Shown: in pieces, positions 9,419 through 19,182 of the stretch
How the letters are laid out: each line of letters starts with the position of its first letter
How positions within the stretch are numbered: position 1 is the first letter of the stretch
NCBI RefSeq assembly: GCF_001619955.1
Contig: NZ_LQQO01000010.1
Location: forward strand, 1 to 58,467
DNA: 58,467 nucleotides
Direction: 5' to 3'
Source: Sphingomonas hankookensis
GTDB taxonomy: Bacteria; Pseudomonadota; Alphaproteobacteria; Sphingomonadales; Sphingomonadaceae
Position numbers and translations under genes: made by a program
The notes under the pieces: generated by a model
Seen by the model: the letters and a program-made list of their open reading frames with translations, nothing else
What the model was told of the DNA's origin: nothing
Database searches by the model: none

Positions 9419-10195
9419 TCAAACCCGCTTGACGAACACCCCCGTATCGCGCCGCTCCACCTCGAACTCCTTCACCTTCTCGATCAGGTCCGACAGCCGC
9501 TTGAACCCGTAGTTCCGCGTGTCGAAGCTCGACCGGTTGGCCGCGCGCTGGCCGACTTCGGACAGGCTGGCAAAGCCCTTCTTGTCGACCTTCGACGCGT
9601 CATAGGCATCGGACAGCAGCTTCACGAGCGCGGCATCGACCTTCTGCTGGCGCCGCGCCGGGGCAGGGGCGGGCTTGGCGGCAGGCGCCGCAGCCGGCGC
9701 GGCGACGCCGCCGATCGCCGGTGGCAGCGGCATGTTCGCCACGTCCTCGACATCCAGCGACGCGACGTCGATAAAGCGGGTGCAACTCTCGCGAAACCCT
9801 TCGGGCGTCCGGTCGGTGCCGAAACCATAGACCGGCACCCCTTCCTGCCGGATGCGCTGGGCCAGCGGCATGAAGTCGCTGTCCGACGACATGATCCCGA
9901 AACCCGTAATGCGGCCGCGCAAAAGCAGGTCCATCGCGTCGATGGTCATGCGCATGTCGGTCGCGTTCTTGCCCTTGGTGATGTCGAACTGCTGGAACGG
10001 CTCGATCCCGTGGCGCATCAGCAGCGCCTTCCAGCTTTTCAGCCCCGGCTTCTCCCAATTGCCATAGGCGCGGCGGACATTGACCGTGCCGAACTCGGCC
10101 AGCACTGTCAGCACGGAATCGAGATAGGCGGCGCCGGCATTGTCGGCATCGATCAGCAACGCGACGTTGCCGGTGGGGGCGTGATGGGTGGCCAT
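9419..10195 (-). CDS. NYN domain protein with C-terminal LOTUS/OST-HTH domain
   Basis: In this 258-residue protein residues 10-150 form a NYN (PIN-like) nuclease fold: LLIDADNAG supplies the first acidic residues, GKNATDMRMTIDAMDLL the middle pair, and MSSDSDFMPLA the DSD motif. An Ala/Pro-rich linker (about 165-190) leads to a 65-residue C-terminal region (DKKGFASLSEVGQ and following) that resembles a LOTUS/OST-HTH winged helix, an RNA-binding fold. The protein is therefore probably a metal-dependent ribonuclease or RNA-binding factor; the target is unknown. Proteins of this architecture are widespread in proteobacteria and largely uncharacterised. It is upstream of, and separated from, the antiporter gene by 32 bases in the opposite reading order. 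Confidence 0.85.
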   Translation of the reverse strand: MATHHAPTGNVALLIDADNAGAAYLDSVLTVLAEFGTVNVRRAYGNWEKPGLKSWKALLMRHGIEPFQQFDITKGKNATDMRMTIDAMDLLLRGRITGFGIMSSDSDFMPLAQRIRQEGVPVYGFGTDRTPEGFRESCTRFIDVASLDVEDVANMPLPPAIGGVAAPAAAPAAKPAPAPARRQQKVDAALVKLLSDAYDASKVDKKGFASLSEVGQRAANRSSFDTRNYGFKRLSDLIEKVKEFEVERRDTGVFVKRV

Positions 10196-10227
10196 GGCGT
10201 TCGTCTATCCTGTCCCGGCGGCGGCGG

Positions 10228-11874
10228 CTATGCCTCCTGCAACCGCTGTTCCTCGGCCCGGCGCAACATGGTGCGCGCCAGCTCCTCCTCGCCCAGCACG
10301 ACCTGATCGACGCCGTGGCGCGTGAGATACTGCACCTCCTCTGCCGAATGCGCCCGCGACAGGATGTAGAGGCCGGCGTTCATGCCCCGGGCATGCTGGA
10401 CGATCGCGCCCGCCTCGAACCCGCCGGGGATGGCGATCAGCAGCTTGGTCGCCTCCGCTACCCCCGCGTCGCGCAGCACATTGGGGTCGAGCGCATTGCC
10501 CAGCACCACGCTCCACCCATGCGCCTGCGCCGTGCGCGCGGTATCGGCCTGGTCCTCGATCACGACGAAGGCGCGGCCGGCATCGCGCAGCCCTTCGGCG
10601 ATCAACCGCCCGACCCGCCCCGCGCCGATCAGCACGACATGATCCTCGCGCGCTTCCTCGCGCGCCGCCTCGCGTTCCTGCGCGGGGCTCGGCTCCTCGC
10701 CGCGTCCGGCGACCGCGCCGAACAGGAACGGGTTGACCATGATCGACAGGATCGCGCCCGCCAGGATCAGGTCGCGCCCCTCGCTCGGCAGGATGTTCAG
10801 GCTGGTGCCGATGCCGGCGAGTATGAACGAGAATTCGCCGATCTGCGCAAGGCTGGCGGCGATGGGCGCGGCGGTGCGGTTGGGGTGGCCGAACAGGCGG
10901 ACGATGGCGAATGCCGCCGCCGACTTGCCGATGACGATGATGGCGATGGTCGCGATCAGGGGGCCGGGCTGTTCGACCAGCACCTGCGGATTGAACAACA
11001 TGCCGACCGACACGAAGAACAGCACCGCGAACGCATCGCGCAAGGGGAGCGTTTCCTGCGCCGCACGCCGGCTGAGCGGCGTTTCGCCCAGGATCATGCC
11101 GGCGAAGAATGCGCCCAGCGCAAACGACACGTCGAACGCCAGCGCCGCCCCGAACGCCACACCCAATGCGATGGCCAGCACCGCCAGCCGGAACAGCTCA
11201 CGCGATCCGGTATGCACCACCCAGTGCAGCGCCCAGGGGATTACCCGCCGCCCGACGACCAGCATCAGCGTGACGAAGCCGGTGACCTTCAGCAGCGTCA
11301 TCACGATCGCGGTCACGATCGCACCGGGCGCGGCGGCCTTGGCCGGGTCGACCGCGGCGGCGACGACCGGCAGCAGGACGAGCGCCAGCACCATCGCCAG
11401 ATCTTCGACGATCAGCCACCCGACCGCGATCCGCCCGCGCTCGGTCTGGACCAGCGCGCGGGCCTCCAGCGCGCGCAGCAGCACGACGGTACTCGCGACC
11501 GACAGGGCGAGGCCGAACACGATGCCGGCCATCAACGACCATCCGAGAAACTGCGACAGGCCCCAACCCATCGTCGTCGCGACGGCAATCTGCACCACCG
11601 CGCCCGGGACGGCGATGCGCCACACCGACAACAGGTCCTTCAGCGAAAAATGCAGCCCGACCCCGAACATCAGCAGGATGACGCCGATCTCCGCCAGTTC
11701 GGTGGCGATCCCCGAATGCGCGACGAAGCCGGGCGTGAACGGCCCGATCAGCACACCCGCCAGCAGATATCCGGCGATCGGCGAAACGCGCAGCTTGAGC
11801 GCGACCGCCCCCAGCGCGAACGCCGCGACCAGTGCGGTGACGATGGTTCCGATCAGCGGCGTGTAATGGGGCAT
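10228..11874 (-). CDS. CPA2-family cation:proton antiporter with TrkA-N domain (YbaL/KefB-like)
   Basis: This 548-residue membrane protein has about twelve hydrophobic segments over residues 5-385, forming the Na+/H+ exchanger fold. Features include GYLLAGVLIGPFTPGF near the start and the LGAFFAGMILGET segment. A cytoplasmic TrkA-N Rossmann domain follows a charged linker, with the nucleotide motif LIGAGRVGRLIAEGL at about residues 420-434. The order matches YbaL and KefB/C of the CPA2 family, which move K+ or Na+ out against protons under nucleotide control. No KefF/G-type ancillary oxidoreductase is adjacent, which favours a YbaL-like role. The start ATG at 11874 is followed directly by the first membrane helix. 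Confidence 0.9.
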   Translation of the reverse strand: MPHYTPLIGTIVTALVAAFALGAVALKLRVSPIAGYLLAGVLIGPFTPGFVAHSGIATELAEIGVILLMFGVGLHFSLKDLLSVWRIAVPGAVVQIAVATTMGWGLSQFLGWSLMAGIVFGLALSVASTVVLLRALEARALVQTERGRIAVGWLIVEDLAMVLALVLLPVVAAAVDPAKAAAPGAIVTAIVMTLLKVTGFVTLMLVVGRRVIPWALHWVVHTGSRELFRLAVLAIALGVAFGAALAFDVSFALGAFFAGMILGETPLSRRAAQETLPLRDAFAVLFFVSVGMLFNPQVLVEQPGPLIATIAIIVIGKSAAAFAIVRLFGHPNRTAAPIAASLAQIGEFSFILAGIGTSLNILPSEGRDLILAGAILSIMVNPFLFGAVAGRGEEPSPAQEREAAREEAREDHVVLIGAGRVGRLIAEGLRDAGRAFVVIEDQADTARTAQAHGWSVVLGNALDPNVLRDAGVAEATKLLIAIPGGFEAGAIVQHARGMNAGLYILSRAHSAEEVQYLTRHGVDQVVLGEEELARTMLRRAEEQRLQEA

Positions 11875-11979
11875 TGCGTCTCCTCGGTCGGGTTCCTCCC
11901 AAGCGAACGGACGGCAGGGCGGCTGGGTTCGTCAACGTACCAAATTTACCGCCCGATGGCAGTCGGTAACGCCGCGTCG

Positions 11980-12321
11980 TTACTCGATATCGTCGGCATA
12001 TCCTGCCAGTGCGGCGATGGCGGCCGGGTCGTCGGCATGGCGCTGGCGAAGCGAGCGCAGGGCGGCGTCGGTGCCGGTACAGGTCCGCTCCATCCCGTAT
12101 TTCAGGAACACCGCACGCGCCGGGCCGGTCGCTTCCTCGCCGCGCAGATGGTCGCATTCATCGCGTTTCAGGCGAAAGGCGACGACATCGGCGGGGAGGG
12201 CGGGGACATTGCCGGTCGACGCGTCGGTTCTGTGGGTCTCGACATGGATGACGGGTGCGTCCGATGGGGCGCCTCCGCAACCCGACAGCAACAACCCGAT
12301 CGTCGCCATGAGCAACCGCAC
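11980..12321 (-). CDS. small putative lipoprotein
   Basis: This 113-residue protein begins MRLLMATIGLLLSGCGG, a short lipoprotein signal with the acylated residue at Cys15. The mature part has Cys residues around 56 and 80 and a C-terminal helical segment rich in Ala and Asp. It matches no family I can name. It lies between greB and the antiporter on the same strand, with 24 bases to greB, so co-transcription with greB is likely. Confidence 0.7.
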   Translation of the reverse strand: MRLLMATIGLLLSGCGGAPSDAPVIHVETHRTDASTGNVPALPADVVAFRLKRDECDHLRGEEATGPARAVFLKYGMERTCTGTDAALRSLRQRHADDPAAIAALAGYADDIE

Positions 12322-12345
12322 ATCATTCCCCCGCCAAGCGTCGAA

Positions 12346-12828
12346 TCACGGATAGACGATCGCCATCACCTCAACTTCCTTCGCCCCCGCCGGCAGGGCG
12401 ACCGTCCGCACGTCGCCGACCGCGCTGCCGCGCAAGGCCCGCGCCATGGGGGAGTTCCACCCGATCCGCCCCTTGCCGGCATCGGCCTCGTCGTCGCCGA
12501 CCAGTTCGAGCGTGCGGTGGTTGTCGTCCTCGTCGGCGATGGTCACCGTCGCACCGAACCATGCCCGGCCGCGCTCGGTCTGCGTCGCCGGATCGACCAC
12601 CCGCGCCGCCTTCATGCGCTTGGCGAGAAAGCCTAGCCGCCGGTCGATCTCGCGCAGCCGTTTGCGGCCATAGATATAGTCGCCATTCTCCGACCGGTCG
12701 CCATTGCCCGCGGCCCAGGCGATGACGTCGACCAGCTTCGGCCGCTCCTCGCCCAGCAACTGGTCATATTCGGCCTTCAACACGGCATAACCCGCCGGGG
12801 TGATGTAATTCGGACGCGGTTCGCTCAT
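12346..12828 (-). CDS. greB: transcription elongation factor GreB
   Basis: This 160-residue protein has the usual GreA/GreB length and layout: an N-terminal coiled coil (residues 1-75) and a C-terminal FKBP-like domain (80-158). The coiled-coil tip motif GDRSENGDYIYGRKRLREID carries the acidic residues that reach the RNA polymerase active site and stimulate cleavage of backtracked transcripts. The YIYGRKRLREID wording is typical of GreB more than GreA. The start ATG overlaps the stop of the upstream transglycosylase gene (ATGA), so the two are translationally coupled. Confidence 0.93.
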   Translation of the reverse strand: MSEPRPNYITPAGYAVLKAEYDQLLGEERPKLVDVIAWAAGNGDRSENGDYIYGRKRLREIDRRLGFLAKRMKAARVVDPATQTERGRAWFGATVTIADEDDNHRTLELVGDDEADAGKGRIGWNSPMARALRGSAVGDVRTVALPAGAKEVEVMAIVYP

Positions 12829-14873
12829 CCCGGTCGGTTCTTCCCCAGATACCAGCTCAGATTGTTCGGCCCCTTCGACCGTGCCTTGTCGGCATGGATC
12901 AGGTCATAGACGACCGCATTTTCCAGCACGCGCTGCACATAGCCGCGCGTTTCGGTGTACGGAATCTTCTCCACCCAATCGACGATGTCGACTCCCGGCG
13001 TGCGCGGGTCGCCATTGGCGCGCAGCCATTTGTTCACATTGCCCGGCCCGGCATTGTAGGCGGCAATGGCGAGCGGATAATAGCCGCCATAATAATCGAG
13101 CATCCGCTGAATGAAGCTCGACCCCAGCGCCATGTTATACGCCGGATCATTGAGCGAGGACGGATTGTAGGAAAGCCCCAGCTTCCCTGCCGTCTCGCGC
13201 GCGGTGCCCGGCATCAACTGCATCAGCCCGCGCGCGCCGGTGCGGCTGACGGCGGTGCGGTCGAACTGGCTTTCCTGCCGCGCGATCGCGTGGATCAACG
13301 TGAACTGATCGCGCTGCGCCCCGCTGACCTGCACCGACGGATAGCCCGCCAGCGTATAGTCGCTATGCCCGTTCAGCAGCGCGCTGCGCCCGACCATGAC
13401 GCTCAGGTCCGGGCGGTCGATCGCCTGCGCCAGCTCGACCGCCAGCGCATGATCGGTGTCGCTGCGTGCGTCCTCGGCGATCTTGCGGACGAACAGCCCT
13501 TGATCGCCATATTGCCCGGTGCGGCCCAGATAGCGCGTCGCCTTGACCACATCGCTGTTCATGTACGCCGCGCGCACGGCCGCCGGGACCGCTGCGGGAT
13601 CGGCGGTATTGCCCGGTGCACGCAGGGGGCGGCCGATCCGCTCGCTGGCCAGCTGTCCGTAATATAGGTCGCCCAGATCGGCGGCCTGCGCGTACCAGCG
13701 GTCGGCGGTGGCGCGGTCGCCCGCTGCCTCCGCCGCGCGCCCCGCCCAGTAATAGCCCTTGGTCCGGACGGTCGGCGTGCGCGATCCGCTGGCATAGCGG
13801 GCGAACATGCCGGTCGCATCCGCCGGCCGGTTCAGCTTCTGCAGCGCGACCGTCCCCGCCAGCCACGCGAGGCTGGTATAGTCGTCGCGCTCGCCATAGG
13901 CCGCGTCGGCGATCACCGTCCCCGCCGGGAACGCATCGTCGATCTGCGACGCGATGCGATAGGCGAGGTCGAACTGGCTGTCCGCCTGCGCCGCCTTGGC
14001 ATTGGTCAGCAGGACCTCCAGCCATTCCTCGACATCCCCCGGACTGCGCGACAGACGGCGCGGCTGCGCGAGGTAGGAGCGGGCCGCCACCGACTGACCC
14101 GTAGCGCGCAGCCAGCTGGCGCGGTCGCCGATATAGCCCGGATCGGTCCGGTCGACGCCCGGCTGTTCGCCCCGGACGCTGGCATCCGCCGCATTGGTGC
14201 GGAACGCCATGCGCGCATCGAAGGTCGGCCGCATCGCCGCCGAGACATAGCCGATCTGCCGCCCGGCGGCGGTCGTCGCGCCCTGCCACAACAGCCGGTC
14301 CATCCGCGCGTCATGATCCTGCGGGGTCAGCGCCGAGGCGAACCGGCCGAGCAGCTTCGCCTCGTCATTGGTGCGCAGCGCCCCCCGGCGCCATGCCGTG
14401 CGCGCCGCTTCATGCGCCTCGGCCATCCGCCCGCTCGCCGCCAACGCCTCCGCCATGCGCAGCCGCCCGGCGGCGGTCAGCGGCGGATAGCGGTCGAAGA
14501 AGCGCAGCACCGTCGCCGGGTCCTGCGCGCCGTCCGCCAGCACCGTCTCCGCCGCCGCGCGCCGGCTGGTTTCCCCGGGAAAACCGGGATGCGCCAGCAG
14601 GAACCGGGCATAGTCGGTAAAGGGATAATTGTCGGATTGCTGCAACCGTTTCCAATCGGCCAGCACCGGCTGGATCGGGTCATAGGCCGGGGCCGATGCC
14701 ACCGGCTGGACCATCGGTCGCACGGTGATCGGCGCTGGCTGCACCATCGACGGCGGCAGCGGTTGGACGGAGATCTGCGCGGCGGGATGGAACATCCCGG
14801 CGGCCATGGCGGCGCTCGCGACGCCGGTGAGCAGGAACGCGCTCTTGAACACGGTGGTCAGCATACTGGACAT
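12825..14873 (-). CDS. slt: soluble lytic murein transglycosylase (Slt70-like)
   Basis: This 682-residue periplasmic enzyme starts at the ATG at 14873 (or 14864); the longer frame upstream is antisense to dapA and can be disregarded. A signal peptide (MLTTVFKSAFLLTGVASAAMAA) leads into a long alpha-helical superhelix of TPR-like hairpins (about 60-510). A C-terminal SLT domain follows, with the catalytic Glu in IARQESQFD, then GARGLMQLMPGTA and AAYNAGPGNVNKW. It cleaves the glycan strand of peptidoglycan between MurNAc and GlcNAc to form 1,6-anhydro ends. It is divergent from dapA with 69 bases between starts and coupled to greB by a stop/start overlap. Confidence 0.92.
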   Translation of the reverse strand: MSSMLTTVFKSAFLLTGVASAAMAAGMFHPAAQISVQPLPPSMVQPAPITVRPMVQPVASAPAYDPIQPVLADWKRLQQSDNYPFTDYARFLLAHPGFPGETSRRAAAETVLADGAQDPATVLRFFDRYPPLTAAGRLRMAEALAASGRMAEAHEAARTAWRRGALRTNDEAKLLGRFASALTPQDHDARMDRLLWQGATTAAGRQIGYVSAAMRPTFDARMAFRTNAADASVRGEQPGVDRTDPGYIGDRASWLRATGQSVAARSYLAQPRRLSRSPGDVEEWLEVLLTNAKAAQADSQFDLAYRIASQIDDAFPAGTVIADAAYGERDDYTSLAWLAGTVALQKLNRPADATGMFARYASGSRTPTVRTKGYYWAGRAAEAAGDRATADRWYAQAADLGDLYYGQLASERIGRPLRAPGNTADPAAVPAAVRAAYMNSDVVKATRYLGRTGQYGDQGLFVRKIAEDARSDTDHALAVELAQAIDRPDLSVMVGRSALLNGHSDYTLAGYPSVQVSGAQRDQFTLIHAIARQESQFDRTAVSRTGARGLMQLMPGTARETAGKLGLSYNPSSLNDPAYNMALGSSFIQRMLDYYGGYYPLAIAAYNAGPGNVNKWLRANGDPRTPGVDIVDWVEKIPYTETRGYVQRVLENAVVYDLIHADKARSKGPNNLSWYLGKNRPG

Positions 14874-14942
14874 GATATGGAAGCCCGCCCTATCTGTCGC
14901 CACCTTTTCGGCTCGAAACCCTGTCTGCGGAGCGCGTTTTCC

Positions 14943-15827
14943 ATGTTTTCCGGTTCGATTCCCGCGCTCGTCACCCCGTTCGCCGACGGTCGGTTCGACG
15001 AAGCATCGTTCCGCGCCCTGGTCGACTGGCAGATCGAGAGCGGGTCGAGCGCGCTGGTTCCCTGCGGCACCACCGGCGAAGCGGCGACGATGACGATCGA
15101 GGAGCATGACCATGTCGTGCGCGTCTGCGTCGATCAGGCACGTGGCCGCGTACCGGTGATCGCGGGCTGCGGGTCGAACGACACCGCCGTCGCGCTGCAC
15201 CACATCCATGCCGCGAAGGCCGCGGGCGCCACCGCCGCGCTGCTCGTCCCGCCCTATTACAACCGCCCGAATCAGGAAGGGGTGTTCCGCCATTTCGAGG
15301 TGCTGGCGTCGCAGGGCGGCCTGCCGATCGTGCTCTACAACGTGCCCGGCCGCACCATCACCGACATCGCGGTCGAGACGGTCGAGCGGATCGTGAAGGC
15401 GTTCCCCGACGTAGTGGTCGGCATCAAGGACGCGACCGGACAGATGGCGCGCGTCGCCGAACACCGTGCGCGCTGCGGCACCGGTTTCGCCCAGCTGTCG
15501 GGCAATGACGACATGACGCTCGCCTTCATGGCGATGGGCGGGGTCGGCGCGATCTCGGTCACCGCCAATGTCGCGCCCGCCATGTGCGCCGAGTTTCAGG
15601 ACGCCTGCGCCGCCGGCGACTTTGCCCGGGCGCTGACCATTCAGGACCGGCTGTTCCCGCTGCACGCCGCATTGTTCAGCGATGCGTCGCCCGGTCCGGT
15701 CAAATATGCGATGGGCCGCGTCCGCCCGGGCTTTCCGACCGACCTGCGCCTGCCGATGACGCCCGCGTCCGAAGCCTCGCGCGCGGCGGTCGATGCCGCG
15801 CTCGCCCATGCCGGGCTGGTGCGCTGA
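14943..15827 (+). CDS. dapA: 4-hydroxy-tetrahydrodipicolinate synthase
   Basis: This 294-residue protein has the standard DapA length. Key residues are visible: CGTTGEAATM (residues 41-50) for pyruvate and aldehyde binding, Tyr132 in LYNVPGRT for proton relay, and the Schiff-base lysine Lys162 in VGIKDATG. It condenses pyruvate with aspartate semialdehyde in the lysine and diaminopimelate pathway, in the cytoplasm. The ATG at 14943 is the start that gives the conserved MFSGSIPALVTPF amino terminus. Its neighbour slt works on the peptidoglycan that this pathway feeds, and smpB follows after an intervening kinase gene. Confidence 0.96.
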   Translation: MFSGSIPALVTPFADGRFDEASFRALVDWQIESGSSALVPCGTTGEAATMTIEEHDHVVRVCVDQARGRVPVIAGCGSNDTAVALHHIHAAKAAGATAALLVPPYYNRPNQEGVFRHFEVLASQGGLPIVLYNVPGRTITDIAVETVERIVKAFPDVVVGIKDATGQMARVAEHRARCGTGFAQLSGNDDMTLAFMAMGGVGAISVTANVAPAMCAEFQDACAAGDFARALTIQDRLFPLHAALFSDASPGPVKYAMGRVRPGFPTDLRLPMTPASEASRAAVDAALAHAGLVR

Positions 15828-15898
15828 GGATGGGAAGGTCGAAGCGGGGGGATGCATCCATTGCCGTAGCGGGGGCTGCGGCGTAACACGCAGGGCCT

Positions 15899-18511
15899 AT
15901 GCCAAACGGACCTCTCTCAACCCAGACGGTGACCGGTGCGGAAATCGCCGCCCGCGACTGGTCGACGACCCCGCTGGGCCCGATCGAGGGGTGGCCGGTG
16001 TCGCTGCGCTCGCTGCTGGCGATGATGCTGTCCTGCCCGACGCCGATGTTCCTCGCCTGGGGGCCGGAGCTGCGCTGCTTCTACAACGATGCCTATCGCC
16101 CGATCCTGGGGCTACGGCTCGACGGCGCGCTGGGCGAACGCTTCGATATCGTCTGGGCCAGCATCTGGGACGAACTGGTCCCGCTGGTCGACCAGACTCT
16201 TGCCGGCGGCAGCATCGTCGCCACCGACATGAAGCTCGACCTCGCCCGCACCGGCGAGCCGGAGGAGAGCTGGTGGACCTTCACCTATTCCCCGGCCTTT
16301 GACGATGCAGGGCAGGTCGCCGGCCTGTTCTGTGTGACGGGGGAGACGACGTCGCGCATCGTGGCCGAGCGGGAACGGGCGGCCGCCGACGAACGGCGGC
16401 AACTGGCCCTGTCCGCCGGGCGCAATATCGGTGCGTGGGACTGGGACGTGCAGGCCGACATGATCCGCGCCGACAGCCGGTTCGCGCTGCTCTACGGCGT
16501 CGATCCGAAGATGGCGGAGCAGGGCGCGCCGATCGCCCGCTTCTTCGAAGGAATCCATCCCGACGACCTGCCGATGGCCCAGCGCGCGATCGAACGCGCG
16601 ATGGACCCGACCGGCGACGGCACCTTCATTTCGGAATATCGCGTCGTCGACCAGGGCGGCAATTGCCGCTGGGTGTCGGCGCAGGGCCGCTGCACCTTCG
16701 ACGATAGCGGGCGCCCGCTGCGCTTTCCCGGCGTCAGCTACGACATCGACGACCGGAAACAGGCCGAACTGGCGGCGCTGGCGGCCAAGGCGGAGCGCGA
16801 ATTCGTCCTGTCGCTCAGCGCCCGGCAACGCGCCGCGACCGATCCGGACGCGATCATGCGCTTCACCGCCCGCGCGCTTGGCGAATGGCTCCGCGTCGAC
16901 CGGGTCGCTTTCGCCCGCGTCGCGGCCAACCGCGTGCGCTATATGGGCGGGTGGAACGACGGGGTCCTGCCGCCGCTGACCGGCGAACATTCGCTCGACC
17001 GCTTCGGGCAGGGCAATACCGCGCTGCTGCGCGCCGGGCGGACGATCGTATCGGACGAATTCGCGATCGACCCCGATTTCGTCGGTAGCGAGGCATCATC
17101 CTATTCAGCCGTCTCTGGCTTCTGCGTGCCGCTGCGGCAGGACGGGCGGCTGGAAGGGCTGCTGATCGTCGGTCATGGCGCACCGCGTCACTGGCTGCCG
17201 GGCGAAATCGCGCTGTTGCAGGAAGTGGCGGAGATCAGCTGGGTCACCGTCCAGCGCGCCGACGCGCTGCTTCGGTTGCAGGCGAAGGTCGGGCGGCAGG
17301 ATGCACAGCTCGAACGCGTCGCCACCGAACTGCACAATGCCGCCAGCGCCCGCGCCGCCGCCGAGACGCAGGTGCGCCAGTTGCAGAAGATGGAGGCGGT
17401 CGGCCAGCTGACCGGCGGCATCGCGCACGATTTCAACAACATGCTCGCGGTCGTGATCGGCGGGCTGGACATGATCGAGCGCCGCATCGCCAGCGGGCGC
17501 GGCGATGTCGAGCGTTATGTCGAGGCGGCGAAGGACGGCGCTACCCGCGCCGCCGCGCTCACCCAGCGCCTGCTCGCCTTCTCCCGCCAGTCGCCGCTGG
17601 CGCCCGAACCGGTCGAGGGCAACCGCCTGATCGCCGACCTGACCGAGCTGCTGACCCGGACGCTCGGCGAACGGATCGCGGTGGAGACGGTGCTCAGCGC
17701 CGGGCTGTGGCGGGCGGAGGCCGATCGCGGCCAGCTCGAAAATGCCATCGTCAACCTCGCGGTGAATGCCCGTGATGCGATGCCCGATGGCGGCAAGCTG
17801 ACGATCGAGACCGCCAATGCCCATGTCGGCGACGATTATGCGCGCGAGGCCGACATGGCCGCCGGGCAATATGTCATGATCGCCGTCACCGATACCGGCA
17901 CCGGCATGGCGCCCGACGTGCTGGCCAAGGCGTTCGAGCCGTTCTTCACCACCAAGCCGGTCGGGCGCGGCACGGGCCTTGGCCTCAGTCAGGTGTTCGG
18001 CTTCGTCCGCCAGTCCCGCGGCCATGTCCGCATCTATTCCGAACCCGATGTCGGCACGACCGTCCGCCTGTACCTGCCGCGCTTTTATGGCGAGACGCCG
18101 ACACCCACGCCGCGCGCCGCGCTCCAGCCGATCCGCCGCGGCAGCCCGGACGAAACGGTGCTGGTGGTCGAGGACGAATCGCGCGTCCGCAGCTTCTCGG
18201 TCGAGGTGCTGCGCGACCTGGGCTATGGCGTCCTCCATGCCTCCAACGGACCGGAGGCGCTCGAACTGCTGGCACAGGGGGTGCGCGTCAGGCTGCTGTT
18301 CACCGACGTCGTGATGCCGGGCATGACCGGCCGCGAACTGGCCGACCGGGCGCTGGCGATGCGGCCCGACCTGCGCGTGCTCTATACCACCGGCTATACC
18401 CGCAACGCGGTCGTCCATAACGGCGTGCTCGACCCCGGCACGCGGCTGCTCCCCAAGCCGTTCGGCGTGGACGAACTGGCAAGAAAGGTACGCGAAGCCC
18501 TCGACGCGTAA
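15899..18511 (+). CDS. hybrid sensor histidine kinase (PAS-PAS-GAF-HisKA-HATPase-REC)
   Basis: This 870-residue protein has no membrane segments. Domains in order are a PAS-like region (about 10-150), a second PAS with PAC (about 165-285), GAF (about 300-455) and a short coiled coil. HisKA follows with the phosphoacceptor His510 in [17 protein letters not shown], then HATPase with [10 protein letters not shown] and [13 protein letters not shown], and a C-terminal receiver with phospho-Asp803 in [11 protein letters not shown]. The receiver may accept the phosphate or be a sink for it. No partner response regulator is adjacent. It sits between dapA and smpB, and the palindromes after its stop may terminate its transcript. 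Confidence 0.9.
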   Translation: MPNGPLSTQTVTGAEIAARDWSTTPLGPIEGWPVSLRSLLAMMLSCPTPMFLAWGPELRCFYNDAYRPILGLRLDGALGERFDIVWASIWDELVPLVDQTLAGGSIVATDMKLDLARTGEPEESWWTFTYSPAFDDAGQVAGLFCVTGETTSRIVAERERAAADERRQLALSAGRNIGAWDWDVQADMIRADSRFALLYGVDPKMAEQGAPIARFFEGIHPDDLPMAQRAIERAMDPTGDGTFISEYRVVDQGGNCRWVSAQGRCTFDDSGRPLRFPGVSYDIDDRKQAELAALAAKAEREFVLSLSARQRAATDPDAIMRFTARALGEWLRVDRVAFARVAANRVRYMGGWNDGVLPPLTGEHSLDRFGQGNTALLRAGRTIVSDEFAIDPDFVGSEASSYSAVSGFCVPLRQDGRLEGLLIVGHGAPRHWLPGEIALLQEVAEISWVTVQRADALLRLQAKVGRQDAQLERVATELHNAASARAAAETQVRQLQKMEAVGQLTGGIAHDFNNMLAVVIGGLDMIERRIASGRGDVERYVEAAKDGATRAAALTQRLLAFSRQSPLAPEPVEGNRLIADLTELLTRTLGERIAVETVLSAGLWRAEADRGQLENAIVNLAVNARDAMPDGGKLTIETANAHVGDDYAREADMAAGQYVMIAVTDTGTGMAPDVLAKAFEPFFTTKPVGRGTGLGLSQVFGFVRQSRGHVRIYSEPDVGTTVRLYLPRFYGETPTPTPRAALQPIRRGSPDETVLVVEDESRVRSFSVEVLRDLGYGVLHASNGPEALELLAQGVRVRLLFTDVVMPGMTGRELADRALAMRPDLRVLYTTGYTRNAVVHNGVLDPGTRLLPKPFGVDELARKVREALDA

Positions 18512-18528
18512 TCAAGATCCTCCCCGCT

Positions 18529-18640
18529 ATGCGGGGAGGGGAACCAGCCGCAGGCTGGTGGAGGGGGGCCGCCGCACACACAACGGCAGCGTTCGCGGCC
18601 AACCCCCTCCACCCCCGCTTCGCCGCGGTCCCTCCCCGCG
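18529..18640. repeat. REP-like palindromic element, CCTCCCCGC family
   Basis: A hairpin CCTCCCCGCTATGCGGGGAGG is followed by the palindrome CCAGCCGCAGGCTGG. Larger arms GGTGGAGGGGG (18556-18566) and CCCCCTCCACC (18603-18613) are inverted, and a further CCTCCCCGCGAGCGACGAGG completes the set. It lies between the hybrid kinase and smpB and could also serve as a terminator. Confidence 0.6.
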
Positions 18641-18699
18641 AGCGACGAGGAGCACGACGGACGCTTCCCTCCACGCCCCCGACACCCTATGTCCCGCCC

Positions 18700-19182
18700 A
18701 TGAGCCGTCCGCGTCCCCAGTTGTTCGACAAGAAGAAGACCGTCGCCGAAAACCGCCGCGCGCGGTTCGATTACGAAATCGACACGGTCTACGAAGCCGG
18801 CATCGCGCTGACCGGGACCGAGGTGAAGTCGCTGCGCTTCGGCGAAGGGTCGATCACCGAAAGCTATGCCGATGTCCGCGACGGACAGGTGTGGCTGATC
18901 AATTCGAACATTCCCGAATTCAGCCACGGCAACCGCTTCAACCACGAACCGCGCCGCCCGCGTAAACTGCTGCTTCACGAACGCGAGATAAACAAGATGC
19001 ACGGGGCGGTGGCGCGCGACGGCATGACGCTGATCGCGCTATCGGTGTATTTCAACGGAAAAGGGCGGGCGAAGGTCGAACTGGCACTGGCCAAGGGTCG
19101 CAAGAACCACGACAAGCGCGAACATATCAAGGAGCGGGACTGGAAGCGTGAACAGGGAAGGTTGCTCCGCGACCGTGGCTGA
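18700..19182 (+). CDS. smpB: SsrA-binding protein SmpB
   Basis: This 160-residue protein is the tmRNA chaperone of trans-translation, which rescues stalled ribosomes. The conserved parts are present: [30 protein letters not shown], the [14 protein letters not shown] strand, and [12 protein letters not shown]. The basic C-terminal tail, [20 protein letters not shown], enters the mRNA channel. The start at 18700 fits the family; the open frame upstream comes from repeat DNA. It overlaps the next gene by 35 bases in a different frame. The tmRNA gene is not in this window. Confidence 0.96.
   Translation: MSRPRPQLFDKKKTVAENRRARFDYEIDTVYEAGIALTGTEVKSLRFGEGSITESYADVRDGQVWLINSNIPEFSHGNRFNHEPRRPRKLLLHEREINKMHGAVARDGMTLIALSVYFNGKGRAKVELALAKGRKNHDKREHIKERDWKREQGRLLRDRG

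Noticed and set aside
12825..15857. A 1010-residue transglycosylase fused to an N-terminal extension
   Set aside because: The first 300 codons are antisense to dapA; the signal peptide starting at 14873 marks the true beginning.
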